NCBI GenBank assembly: GCA_014843695.1
Contig: CM026403.1
Coordinates: 74,125,688-74,189,687, forward strand
Source: Archivesica marissinica
Taxonomy: Eukaryota > Mollusca > Bivalvia > Venerida > Vesicomyidae
Direction: 5' to 3'
Length of the DNA stretch: 64,000 bases
Shown here: positions 12,001 to 22,985 of the stretch, piece after piece
Numbering within the stretch: the first letter of the stretch is position 1
Layout of the letters: every line of letters begins with the position of its first letter
The notes under the pieces: generated by a model
Databases searched by the model: none
What the model saw: the letters and a program-made list of their open reading frames with translations, nothing else
What the model was told of the DNA's origin: nothing
Made by a program: the position numbers and the translations under genes

Positions 12001-14903
12001 AGGGTTCAAGCTACTGGTAGCGGAGGGCTCAAGCTGCTGGTAGCAGAGGGCTGGTAGCGGAGAGCTCAAGCTACGGATAGCGGAGGGCTCAAGCTGCGGA
12101 TAGCGGAGGGCTCAAGCTGCTGGTAGCAGAGGGCTCAAGCTACTGGTAGCGGAGGGCTCAAGCTACTGGTAGCAGAGGGCTCAAGCTACTGGTAGCGGAG
12201 GGCTCAAGCTACTGGTAGCGGAGGGCTCAAGCTGCTGGTAGCGGAGGGCTCAAGCTGTTGGTAGCGGAGAGCTCAAGCTACGGATAGCGGAGGGCTCAAG
12301 ATGCGGATAGCGGAGGGCTCAAGCTGCTGGTAGCGGAGGGCTCAAGCTACTGGTAGTGGAGGGCTCAAGCTACTGGTAGTGGAGGGCTTAAGCTACGGAT
12401 AGCAGAGAGCTCAAGCTGCTGGTAGCGGAGGGCTCAAGCTGCTGGTAGCTGAGGGCTCAAGCTGCTAGTAGCGGAGGGCTTAAGCTGCTGGTAGCAGAGG
12501 GCTTAAGCTGCTGGTAGCGGAGGGCTCAAGCTACTGGTAGCGGAGGGCTCAAGCTACTGGTAGTGGAGGGCTCAAGCTGCTGGTAGCGGAGAGCTCAAGC
12601 TACAGATAGCGGAGGGCTCAAGCTGCGGATAGCGGAGGGCTCAAGCTGCGGATAGCGGAGGGCTCAAGCTGCGGATAGCGGAGGGCTCAAGCTGCTAGTA
12701 GCGGATGGCTCAAGATACTGGTAACGGAGGGCTCAAGCGACTGGTAGCAGAGGGCTCAAGCTACTGGTAGCGGAGGGTTCAAGCTACTGGTAGCGGAAGG
12801 CTCAAGCTGCTGGTAGCGGAGGGCTCAAGGTACTGGTAGCGGAGGGCTCAAGCTGCTGATAGCGGAGAGCTCAAGCTACGGATAGCGGAGGGCTCAAGCT
12901 GCGGATAGCGGAGGGCTCAAGCTACTGGTAGCGGAGGGCTCAAGCTACTGGTAGCAGAGGACTCAAGCTACTGGTAGCAGAGGGCTCAAGCTACTGGTAG
13001 CAGAGGGCTCAAGCTGCTGGTAGCGGAGGGCTCAAGCTACTGGTAGCGGAGGGCTCAAGCTGCTGGTAGCGGAGAGCTCAAGCTACAGATAGCGGAGGGC
13101 TCAAGCTGCGGATAGCGGAGGGCTCAAGCTGCTGGTAGCGGAGGGTCAAGCTACTGGTAGCGGAGGCTCAAGCTGCTGGTAGCGGAGGGCTCATCCTACT
13201 GATAGCGGAGGGCTCAAGCTGCTGGTAGCGGAGAGCTCAAGCTACAGATAGCAGAGGACTCAAGCTACTGGTAGCAGAGGGCTCAAGCTACTGGTAGCGG
13301 AGGGTTCAAGCTACTGGTAGCGGAAGGCTCAAGCTGCTGGTAGCGGAGGGCTCATCCTACTGATAGCGGAGGGCTCAAGCTGCTGGTAGCGGAGAGCTCA
13401 AGCTACAGATAGCGGAGGGCTCAAGCTGCGGATAGCGGAGGGCTCAAGCTGCTGGTAGCGGAGGGCTCAAGCTACTGGTAGCAGAGGACTCAAGCTACTG
13501 GTAGCAGAGGGCTCAAGTTACTGGTAGCGGAGGGTTCAAGCTACTGGTAGCGGAGGGCTCAAGCTGCTGGTAGCAGAGGGCTCAAGCTACTGGTAGCAGA
13601 GGGCTGGTAGCGGAGAGCTCAAGCTACGGATAGCGGAGGGCTCAAGCTGCGGATAGCGGAGGGCTCAAGCTGCTGGTAGCGGAGGGCTCAAGCTACTGGT
13701 TGCGGAGAGCTCAAGCTGCTGGTTGCGGAGAGCTCAAGCTGCTGGTAGCGGAGGGCTCAATCTGCGGATAGCGGAGGGCTCAAGCTGCTGGTAGCGGAGG
13801 GCTCAAGCTACTGGTAGTGGAGGGCTCAAGTTACTGGTAGTGGTGGGCTCAAGCTACTGGTAGTGGAGGGCTTAAGCTACGGATAGCAGAGGGCTCAAGC
13901 TACGGATAGCAGAGGGCTCAAGCTACGGATAGCAGATGGCTCAAGCTGCTGGTAGCGGAAGGCTCAAGCTGCTGGTAGCGGAGGGCTCAAGCTGCTGGTA
14001 GCTGAGGGCTCAAGCTGCTAGTAGTGGAGGGCTTAATCTGCTGGTAGCAGAGGGCTCAAGCTACTGGTAGCGGAGGGCTCAAGCTGCTGGTAGCGGAGGG
14101 CTCAAGCTACTGGTAGCGGAGGGCTCAAGCTACTGGTAGCGGAGGGCTCAAGCTGCTGGTAGCGGAGGGCTCAAGCTACGGATAGCGGAGGGCTCAAGCT
14201 GCGGATAGCGGAGGGCTCAAGCTGCGGATAGCGGAGGGCTCAAGCTGCTAGTAGCGGATGGCTCAAGCTACTGGTAACGGAGGGCTCAAGCTACTGGTAG
14301 CAGAGGGCTCAAGCTACTGGTAGCGGAGGGTTCAAGCTACTGGTAGCGGAAGGCTCAAGCTGCTGGTAGCGGAGGGCTCAAGGTACTGGTAGCGGAGGGC
14401 TCAAGCTGCTGATAGCGGAGAGCTCAAGCTACGGATAGCGGAGGGCTCAAGCTGCGGATAGCGGAGGGCTCAAGCTACTGGTAGCGGAGGGCTCAAGCTA
14501 CTGGTAGCAGAGGACTCAAGCTACTGGTAGCAGAGGGCTCAAGCTACTGGTAGCAGAGGGCTCAAGCTGCTGGTAGCGGAGGGCTCAAGCTACTTTTAGC
14601 GGAGGGCTCAAGCGACTGGTAGCGGAGGACTCAAGCTACTGGTAGTGGATGGCTCAAGCTACGGATAGCAGAGGGCTCAAGCTGCTGGTAGCGGAAGGCT
14701 CAAGCTGCTGGTAGCGGAGGGCTCAAGCTGCAGATAGCGGAGGGCTCAAGCTGCTGGTAGCTGAGGGCTCAAGCTGCTAGTAGCGGAGGGCTTAAGCTGC
14801 TGGTAGCAGAAGGCTCAAGCTACTGGTAGCTGAGGGCTCAAGCTGCTGGTAGCGGAGGGCTCAAGCTGCTGGTGGCGGAGGGCTCAAGCTGCTGGTAGCG
14901 GAG
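1..14903 (+). repeat. 23-bp satellite array, block 1 (contig A)
   Basis: The unit is 23 bp with core GCTACTGGTAGCGGAG followed by GG and T/C and then TCAA. About 640 units run head to tail and the array is open at the left window edge. Recurring variants (GCTGCGGATAGCGG, GTAGCAGAGGAC, CATCCTACTGATAGC, GTTAGAAGAGGGC, shortened units reading GAGGGCTGGTAG) come in the same order again and again, which shows higher-order repeats. The core contains a near-palindrome, GCTAC-TG-GTAGC; in some units (GCTACCGGTAGC) it is a perfect 12-bp palindrome. Patches rich in single-base losses lie near 770-1050, 1890-1950, 4740-4790 and 6020-6170. Because the period is not a multiple of 3 and TAG recurs, no frame stays open. 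By exon logic this is intron 2 of the SFSWAP-like gene on the minus strand. Confidence 0.97.
6880..9407 (+). repeat. Higher-order tandem duplication, period 1270 bp, in the 23-bp satellite
   Basis: The segment near 6880-8137 is repeated at 8150-9407. I tracked several private variants with the same 1270-bp offset: CATCCTACTGATAGC (7231 and 8501), TAGTGGAGGGCTTAAG (7861 and 9131) and the CTGGTAGCAGAGGGCTGGTAG junction (6901 and 8171). Only about three single-base differences were noticed, for example near 7255/8525, 7370/8640 and 7450/8719. This points to a recent unequal exchange or to a duplicated assembly path. Confidence 0.85.
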
Positions 14904-15164
14904 ATTTGGGCGGTTTAGTCTCACTGAACTGCACCTCTTCATTCTATTGTTCAAGCATTTTGTTTTTCATATACAACTAAGAGCTATAGTGTGCACAGAT
15001 AAATGTTTGAAGCCATGTATTTGACAAGATGTGCTAAAATAAGGTTGCACCACATATTTTTGCCAATTTACAAACATTAGCGCCACCCGCCAGTATTTGT
15101 TTTTTGTCACAATTAGCACCAGGCAGCAGTAACCCTGTAATGATTTGTACAACCCAGCTGTGGA
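14904..15164. other. Spacer between two arrays
   Basis: This is unique AT-leaning sequence between the end of the 23-bp satellite and the start of the 58/59-bp array. No gene or known element is recognised; on the minus strand it would be intronic. Confidence 0.6.
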
Positions 15165-17881
15165 ATACACTACCTTCATAAACAGTTTTCTCGGCTATGT
15201 CTGTGTAAAGCTCGGCTGTGGATTACACTACTTTCATAAACAGTTTTCTCGGCTATGTCTGTGTAAAGCTCGGCTGCGGAATACACCACCTTCATAAACA
15301 GTTTTCTCGGCTATGTCTGTGTAAAGCTCGACTGTGGATTACACTTACCGTCATACATAGTTTTCTCGGCTATGTCTGTGTAAAGCTCGACTGTGGAATA
15401 CACTTACCGTCATACATAGTTTTCTCGGCTATGTCTGTGTAAAGCTTGGCTGTGAAATACACTTACCATCATACACAGTTTTCTCGGCTATGTCTGTGTA
15501 AAGCTCGACTGTGGAATACACTACCTTCATAAACAGTTTTCTCGGCTATGTCTGTGTAAAGCTCGACTGTGGATTACACTTACTGTCATACACAGTTTTC
15601 TCGGCTATGTCTGTGTAAAGCTCGGCTGTGGATTACACTTACTGTCATATACAGTTTTCTCGGCTATGTCTGTGTAAAGCTCTGCTGTGGAATACACTTA
15701 CCATCATACACAGTTTTCTCGGCTATGTCTGTGTAAAGCTCGACTGTGGATTACACTTACCGTCATACATAGTTTTCTCGGCTATGTCTGTGTAAAGCTC
15801 GACTGTGGATTACACTTACCGTCATACATAGTTTTCTCGGCTATGTCTGTCTGTGTAAAGCTTGGCTGTGGATTACACTACCTTCATAAACAGTTTTCTC
15901 GGCTATGTCTGTGTAAAGCTCGGCTGTGGAATACACTACCTTCATAAACAGTTTTCTCGGCTATGTCTGTGTAAAGCTCGGCTGTGGAATACACTACCTT
16001 CATAAACAGTTTTCTCGGCTATGTCTGTGTAAAGCTCGACTGTGGATTACACTTACCGTCATACATAGTTTTCTCGGCTATGTCTGTGTAAAGCTCGACT
16101 GTGGATTACACTTACCGTCATACATAGTTTTCTCGGCTATGTCTGTGTAAAGCTCGACTGTGGATTACACTTACCGTCATACATAGTTTTCTCGGCTATG
16201 TCTGTGTAAAGCTCGGCTGTGGATTACACTACCTTCATAAACAGTTTTCTCGGCTATGCCTGTGTAAAGCTCGGCTGTGGAATACACTACCTTCATAAAC
16301 AGTTTTCTCGGCTATGTCTGTGTAAAGCTCGGCTGTGGAATACACTTACCATCATACACAGTTTTCTCGGCTATGTCTGTGTAAAGCTCGACTGTGGAAT
16401 ACACTACCTTCATAAACAGTTTTCTCGGCTATGTCTGTGTAAAGCTCGACTGTGGATTACACTTACTGTCATACACAGTTTTCTCGGCTATGTCTGTGTA
16501 AAGCTCAGCTGTGGAATACACTTACCGTTATACATAGTTTTCTCGGCTATGTCTGTCTGTGTAAAGCTCGGCTGTGGATTACACTACCTTCATAAACAGT
16601 TTTCTCAGCTATGTCTGTGTAAAGCTCGGCTGTGGAATACACTACCTTCATAAACAGTTTTCTCGGCTATGTCTGTGTAAAGCTCGGCTGTGGAATACAC
16701 TACCTTCATAAACAGTTTTCTCGGCTATGTCTGTGTAAAGCTCGACTGTGGATTACACTTACCGTCATACATAGTTTTCTCGGCTATGTCTGTGTAAAGC
16801 TCGACTGTGGATTACACTTACCGTCATACATAGTTTTCTCGGCTATGTCTGTGTAAAGCTCGACTGTGGATTACACTTACCGTCATACATAGTTTTCTCG
16901 GCTATGTCTGTGTAAAGCTCGGCTGTGGAATACACTACCTTCATAAACTGTTTTCTCGGCTATGTCTGTGTAAAGCTCGGCTGTGGAATACACTTACCAT
17001 CATACACAGTTTTCTCGGCTATGTCTGTGTAAAGCTCGGCTGTGGAATACACTACCTTCATAAACAGTTTTCTCGGCTATGTCTGTGTAAAGCTCGACTG
17101 TGGATTACACTTACCGTCATACATATTTTTCTCGGCTATGTCTGTGTAAAGCTCGACTGTGGATTACACTTACCGTCATACATAGTTTTCTCGGCTATGT
17201 CTGTGTAAAGCTCGACTGTGGATTACACTTACCGTCATACATAGTTTTCTCTTCTATGTCTGTGTAAAGCTCGGATGTGGATTACACTACCTTCATAAAC
17301 AGTTTTCTCGGCTATGTCTGTGTAAAGCTCGGCTGTGGAATACACCACCTTCATAAACAGTTTTCTCGGCTATGTCTGTGTAAAGCTCGGCTGTGGAATA
17401 CACTACTTTCATAAACAGATTTCTCGGCTAGGTAGGTCTGTGTAAAGCTCGACTGTGGATTACACTTACCGTCATACATAGTTTTCTCGGCTATGTCTGT
17501 GTAAAGCTCGAGTGTGGATTACACTTACCGTCATACATAGTTTTCTCGGCTATGTCTGTGTAAAGCTTGGCTGTGGAATACACTACCTTCATAAACAGTT
17601 TTCTCGGCTATGTCTGTGTAAAGCTTGACTGTGGATTACACTTACCGTCATACACAGTTTTCTCGGCTATGTCTGTGTAAAGCTTGACTGTGGATTACAC
17701 TTACCGTCATACACAGTTTTCTCGGCTATGTCTGTGTAAAGCTCGGCTGTGGATTACACTTACCTTCATACATAGTTTTCTCGGCTATGTCTGTGTAAAG
17801 CTCGACTGTGGATTACACTTACCGTCATACACAGTTTTCTCGGCTATGTCTGTGTAAAGCTCGGCTGTGGATTACACTTAC
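15165..17881 (-). repeat. 58/59-bp minisatellite made of an SFSWAP exon 2 end plus its 5' splice site
   Basis: About 46 units directly abut exon 2. Read on the minus strand, each unit copies the last 40 or so bases of exon 2 (coding for a peptide like TDIAEKTMYE), the exon/intron junction and about 14 bases of intron. Type B units (59 bp, 27 copies) keep the strong donor GTAAGTG after ACG instead of AAG. Type A units (58 bp, 19 copies) keep AAG but read GTAGTG. The true junction at 17882/17881 reads AAG|GTAAGTG. A longer pattern (B, a CTGT-duplicated unit, AAA, BBB) recurs about 707 bp apart (near 15841 and 16548). Open frames up to 144 aa in the array are by-products of the repeat. Confidence 0.93.
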
Positions 17882-18051
17882 CTTCATACATAGTTTTCTC
17901 GGCTATATCTGTGTGAAGTTCGAGGTAACGCTCCTCATCACAAAATGTCTCAATCTGCGCTTCATCGGAGCTCAACACCGGAGCCGGTAACCCTTTCAAG
18001 TTGTCTGCATCGTACGGTCGGAGGTCATACAAGTGACCCCGCCCATCATAC
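17882..18051 (-). CDS. SFSWAP: SFSWAP-like splicing regulator, exon 2
   Basis: This 170-nt internal exon encodes YDGRGHLYDL, then an acidic linker, then CDEERYLELHTDIAEKTMYE. It is the second half of the DRY_EERY domain that defines the SFSWAP/suppressor-of-white-apricot family, regulators of alternative pre-mRNA splicing in the nucleus. The acceptor is TTGTCTGCAG before base 18051; the donor is GAAG|GTAAGTG at 17882/17881. Exon 1 ends with two bases of a codon and this exon supplies the third, giving IDR-YDGRG as in vertebrate SFSWAP. It ends after one base of a codon, which matches the exon 3 candidate at 39536-39637. The array immediately downstream is built from this exon's own 3' end. 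Identity rests on remembered family motifs; phase and splice sites are seen directly. Confidence 0.9.
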
Positions 18052-18399
18052 CTGCAGACAAGGTTATGACAATTAAAATCTGACGACAAGTACTCGCATG
18101 TCATTGCAATATGTTAAAGCTTGGTTCTTGCTGACTTGTTTTCAAAAGGAAACTTATGTTCCTTTGCTTAATAACATACATATATATCTAAGTCAAACGA
18201 TCAACAATTATTAAATAGATGGTTTAATTAAATTGCAATTCATAAAAAACGTAAAGAGTATAAACAGTGACATCAACGCCAGATGTTCTTCAATGTCAAA
18301 CAAACCTGAAAACATACCTGCAAATACACAAGTCATACAAATACACAAGTCATGAATACAGATACACAAGTCATACAAATAAGCAAATATGAAAGGCAA
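18052..18399. other. Start of SFSWAP-like intron 1 (3' end in transcript order)
   Basis: Non-coding AT-rich sequence. A short imperfect repeat of ATACACAAGTCATACAA lies near 18325-18385. The pyrimidine-rich acceptor of exon 2 lies at its left edge. No gene is seen. Confidence 0.6.
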
Positions 18400-18836
18400 T
18401 GAATTAAATTAGGGCTCATCCTAGGGCCCTAGTGGGGAGGTACGGGCAAAATAGTCCGCTTAGGGACCATGACTTTGCCCCTTATGTTCCCACTTCTCCA
18501 TAAATTTGTTTTACAATGTCTCATGTATGAATCCAAAATCTAGTCAGGGATCAGTTTAGAGGTCGATCTGGGCAAAATTGTCGCCCTAGGGACCCTGACT
18601 TCGCCCTCTGAGGGCCCCACTTCTCCCTTTTTTTTGGTTTTTACGATTTTCAAACAAAATGTTGTCTAGTAAGATACACTGGCCCATTATAAAGCACTCC
18701 TATTCAAATGTTGTATTTAATGGTTGTACTGTGCATTTTAACCCTATTTTGCAGAAGTATATTAAAGAACACCATTTAAGGAAGCGATCACGCGCTTTCT
18801 CACTTCTCCCAAAAATTCTGACCTAGAATGAACCCT
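18400..18836 (+). mobile_element. MITE-like dispersed repeat, family M1, copy 1
   Basis: The main unit runs from CAGGGATCAGTTTAGAGG (18545) to CCTAGAATGAACCCTG (ending near 18836). Its two ends are roughly inverted (CAGGG...CCCTG). A partial extra copy of the left end lies at 18400-18540 (AGGGACC, CACTTCTCC motifs repeated). An inverted copy about 290 bp long lies at 26705-26998, and a degraded copy of the right end lies at 20138-20245. There is no coding capacity, so this is probably a non-autonomous DNA transposon. Confidence 0.65.
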
Positions 18837-18884
18837 GCTAGTACATGTATATTATAAAGCTAATGCTTCCACTGGCAATTGCAG

Positions 18885-19428
18885 AGCCATCCTTTCATCA
18901 GATGTTGTATTTTAATGGTCATATTGTATGGGTTTTTCTATATAAGCCATCCTTCCATTCAGATGTTGTATTTTAATGGTCATATTGTATGGGTTTTTCA
19001 ATATAAACCATCCTTCCATTCAGATGTTGTATTTTAATGGTCATATTGTATGGGTTTTTCTATATAAGCCATCCTTCCATTCAGATGTTGTATTTTAATG
19101 GTCATATTGTATGGGTTTTTCAATATAAACCATCCTTCCATTCAGATGTTGTATTTTAATGGTCATATTGTATGGGTTTTTCTATATAAGCCATCCTTCC
19201 ATTCAGATGTTGTATTTTAATGGTCATATTGTATGGGTTTTTCAATATAAACCATCCTTCCATTCAGATGTTGTATTTTAATGGTCATATTGTATGGGTT
19301 TTTCTATATAAGCCATCCTTCCATTCAGATGTTGTATTTTAATGGTCATATTGTATGGGTTTTTCTATATAAGCCATCCTTCCATTAAGATGTATTTTAA
19401 TGGTCATATTGTATGGGTTTTTCTACAT
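18885..19428 (+). repeat. 61-bp minisatellite with alternating subtypes
   Basis: About nine units of 61 bp are centred on AGATGTTGTATTTTAATGG and CATATTGTATGGGTTTTTC. Units ending TCTATATAAGCC alternate with units ending TCAATATAAACC over most of the array, so the real recent period is 122 bp. The last unit is truncated. Confidence 0.93.
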
Positions 19429-19544
19429 GGTCGACTCTTTAAGTGGCAGACCATTATACTCCAGCTCGTCCTCCCTTTTGCCCAATGTAGTCGAGGGGAT
19501 TACACTCTGCATCTACCCCCGTCACAATTCAACATGCCCCTTTT

Positions 19545-20133
19545 CTGACACACACTGCCATTTTCTGACACACCCTGCCCCTTTTCTGACACACCCTGTC
19601 CCTTTTCTGACACACCCTGTCCCTTTTCTGACACACCCAGCCATTTTCTGCACACCCTGCCATTTTCTGACACACCCTGCCATTTTCTATACACCCTGCC
19701 ATTTTCTGACACACCCTGCCATTATCTGACACACCCTGCCATTTTCTGACACACCCTGCCATTATCTGACACACCCTGCCATTTTCTGACACACCCTGCC
19801 CCACACACACACACCCCCACACAACACCCACCCACACACCCCCAAACAACACCCCAACACCCACACACACCCCCACACACACCCCAACACACACCCCCAC
19901 ACACACCCCCACACACACACCCTGCCATTTTGATAACACCCTGCCATTATCTGACACACCCTGCCATTTTCTGACACACCCTGCCATTATCTGACACACC
20001 CTGCCATTATCTGACACACCCTGCCATTATCTGACACACCCTGCCATTTTCTGACACACCCTGCCATTATCTGACACACCCTGCCATTATCTGACACACC
20101 CTGCCATTTTCTGACACACCCTGCCATTTTTTC
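19545..20133 (+). repeat. 20-bp minisatellite interrupted by a CA-rich block
   Basis: Units are ACACACCCTGCCATTTTCTG with variants (CCATTATCTG, CCCCTTTTCTG, CTGTCCC). At about 19800-19921 the array is broken by a purely C/A low-complexity stretch (ACACACCCCCACACA type) and then resumes. Open frames of up to 162 aa on the minus strand arise from this repeat and are not called as genes. Confidence 0.93.
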
Positions 20134-20244
20134 CACTCTAGAATAATCCCTAATAGTGTGTATTTTAACAATATTTGGATGACATTTATTAAATAATAGC
20201 ATAAAGGGAGCAATAACATGATTTCCAACTTCTAAACTTACTGA

Positions 20245-21470
20245 CCTAGGATGAACCCTGTAAATATTTGGTAAAATCCCCGAGTTTTGATGCATGGAAA
20301 TCACTAAAGTCGCTTGTTTGACTCTTGGTGAAAATGCCCTGTGAGACAACTGACCCGGGATGATGATAATTTCAAATAATGATTGAAGCAGACAAATTCC
20401 ATCTAAAAACATATATGTCTGTGAAATTTGAATAAGCCTAGATAATATCCCGTAAAGTTGGAGTCAAATTTACATGAAAATACTACATTTTTGTCGATTT
20501 AACGAATATTCATTAAAAGTTCAAACTTTTATCTTAATGTTGCTACCAAAATCATTTTTTCGGAACAAACTACAAGATACATGCATTTCGTTTTGAAATC
20601 GGTGACACAAGCAGTAAATATCTATGCTAGTGATTGCTTTGTAACCAAGAAAACAATGTCATTTATGAGTTTTTCTGATTTATTTTATTTGGTAACTAAG
20701 TATATTTCATGAAAATCTCTTTTTGTCAAAGTAATTACGACTGTTCACTTGCTGACATGTATTATGAATGAACATGTTCGGACTTGTCCCAGTTTGCAAA
20801 ATAGCTGACAAAATTCAATTTTTACTGGCGATAATAACTCGGAATATTAGTTGATTTCGCAAATGATACTAATTATACATATTATATATGAATAAAAATG
20901 TGTTTAAATTCAAAGTTTCAAAGATATTGAAATAAATATGTTTGCTTTATTCAAGAAATGTATGCAGATTAATGGCTTTACAGTTTACATGTCGTGAAAC
21001 ATATCTCGATCCGCTTCGTACTAAACAAAATTAAATGCAGATCAGCTAAAACAATTTTATAACCATCATTTCTATTGGTTTTTCTGATCTGGGTACAGGA
21101 CCAAGACTGATCTGGGTACAGGACCAGGACTGATCTGGGTACAGGACCAAGACTGATCTGGGTACAGGACCAGGACTGATCTGGGTACAGGACCAGGACT
21201 GATCTGGGTACAGGACCAAGACTGATCTGGGTACAGGACCAGGACTGATCTGGGTACAGGACCAAGACTGATCTGGGTACAGGACCAAGACTGATCTGGG
21301 TACAGGACCAAGACTGATCTGGGTACAGGACCAAGACTGATCTGGGTACAGGACCAAGACTGATCTGGGTACAGGACCAAGACTGATCTGGGTACAGGAC
21401 CACAGACGACTCAGGTGTTGAAATCAATTACTCATGTTCATTTCAATAATTTGGTGACCTTTGCATACAT
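20245..21470 (+). mobile_element. Unnamed dispersed element, family U1, copy 1 (degraded)
   Basis: This region is a diverged reverse-complement match of 59500-60539. Shared landmarks in order are GACTCTTGGTGAAAATGC, GACCCGGGATGATGA, TAAGCCTAGATA, GGAGTCAAATTTACAT, AATATTCATTAAA, TTCATGAATGAACATGTTC-like text, AACTCGGAATATTAGTTGATTTCGC and TTAAATGCAGATCAGCTAAA. The left end near CCCTG is worn. The right part is split by a 23-bp array at 21083-21404 that has grown inside the element. No protein is encoded. Confidence 0.75.
21083..21404 (+). repeat. 23-bp minisatellite GATCTGGGTACAGGACC
   Basis: Fourteen near-identical head-to-tail units differ almost only at AAGA versus AGGA. The array lies within the U1 element copy; the other copy has a single GCATGCAGGACCCCAGAAG at the same point. 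It is unrelated in sequence to the 23-bp satellite at 1-14903 despite the equal period. Minus-strand open frames of about 100-149 aa here are artefacts of the repeat. Confidence 0.95.
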
Positions 21471-22098
21471 AAATAGAACAAGAGAACAGCGATACTTCAT
21501 CGATGATGCAATCAATGACATATTGCTGCTACAAAACACGAGTTTTCATCTCCAGAGCCTGAGGTTATAAAACTATTTCTCAGATCTCAAGTGATCTGAT
21601 TGGTTGATTCTGAGTGACCAGGAATGAGAATTAAGATACAAATAACCGGGTTCATATAGTCCAAATATTTAGATTGGGAAAATGTGACATTTTACTATCA
21701 AGGCATTTTTCAAAGTCTAAACGCTAAACCTCAATTACGTGTAGCAAATTTTATATTGTAGTCGTTTTTATAAATTAAAATTGCTAACAAGATCAACACA
21801 CATACCGTTGTTTGAATTCTGCACAGTCTATAACGTCTCTTGACACATTATTATATTAATATTAAATTCCATGGTTTCACCATTCCATTTCGTTCATTTT
21901 GAATTTTTGGTTATTACAAAAAGTCAAGAATAGGATTCTTAGATCATTAGACTAAATTGTTTACAAGATATATCTCCCGTGCCTTTACGGTGAACCAAAT
22001 AAGATTTTGTTTAATATCCAATTGTTCATACGCATGAAATGTACTAACAAATAATTTATTCGGATTTCGTTTGGCTCAGTCTTCCTCAGTGTTGTCCC
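21471..22098. other. Non-coding intronic stretch
   Basis: AT-rich unique sequence without a supported gene, RNA or element. It would be part of intron 1 of the SFSWAP-like gene. Confidence 0.5.
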
Positions 22099-22353
22099 CG
22101 ACCTTCAGCACACCATACGCGACCTTCAGCACACCATACGCGACTTTCAGCACACCATACGCGTGTAGTAATTTATTACTTATGGTCATAATATAACATT
22201 TTTCAAATCATCATTATATCCATATAGCAGCATTACATCCTTCAAGCAGCATTATATCCTTAAGGCAGCATTATATCCTTAAAGCAGCATTACATCCGTA
22301 AAGCAGCATTATATCCTTAAAGCAGCATTACATCCTTAAAGCAGCATTACATC
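22099..22353 (+). repeat. Two short tandem repeats (21 bp x3 and 19 bp x7)
   Basis: At 22099-22161 there are three copies of CGACCTTCAGCACACCATAC (plus one base). At about 22222-22353 there are about seven copies of AGCAGCATTACATCCTTAA with ATATCC variants. A TGCTGCTTTAA-type inverted trace recurs near 22915. Confidence 0.85.
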
Positions 22354-22985
22354 GTATGAAATAAAAGATATTTGAAAAAATTCAATTTTTACGTATGGGT
22401 AGCAATGCTGCTGCACATTCTAACATTATACTTTGTAGGCGTATGTATATTTGGTAAACAGTGTTTTTTTGGGATAAAACAAACTCGAACCCGAAAGTAG
22501 GACTTTCCGAGTCGATGGGTCACGCACTTGTTTACAACCGGAACGCATCGTCCGCACTTGTTTACATTCGGAATGCATCGACCCCAGTTGCCCCACGTTG
22601 TCTTTTTAAATTAAATTACTTGATATGTTGATTCATATCTCTGTTAGCCAAGTCTTTTAGGGACATTTCTACATCCACGCGAGGGGTTCGACATTAGAGG
22701 AAGATAGATAGATAGTATGTCATGTTCAAAATATATACGTTGTTTTCTACATCCTCTGCTTTTCACGCATGCGCGCTGTGCGTGTTTACATTTCGTGTGT
22801 TGATAAACAAATTCGCGTATATGACGGTTAAAATTTATTTCTGAGCGACTATTTGGATTTTTGTAAACACATTAGTATTTATATTTTACCCAAAACATCC
22901 TTTATTACGATGTAATGCTGCTTTAAAACATTTCATGCACTACAAATGATACACGAAATCCGTTTCTGATCAAGCAGTCCCCGCG
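22354..22985. other. Non-coding intronic stretch
   Basis: No gene is supported. Contains a short GATA microsatellite (near 22702-22716), an imperfectly repeated CGCACTTGTTTACA motif (22532-22570) and CpG-containing sequence near 22766-22800. Confidence 0.5.

Noticed and set aside
15218..17990. Repeated peptides (FLGYVCVKLGCG type) on the plus strand
   Set aside because: Antisense shadows of the donor-copy minisatellite; the meaningful strand is the minus one.
21083..21404. Same family as the big 23-bp satellite
   Set aside because: The period is equal but the sequences are unrelated (GATCTGGGTACAGG versus GCTACTGGTAGCGG).
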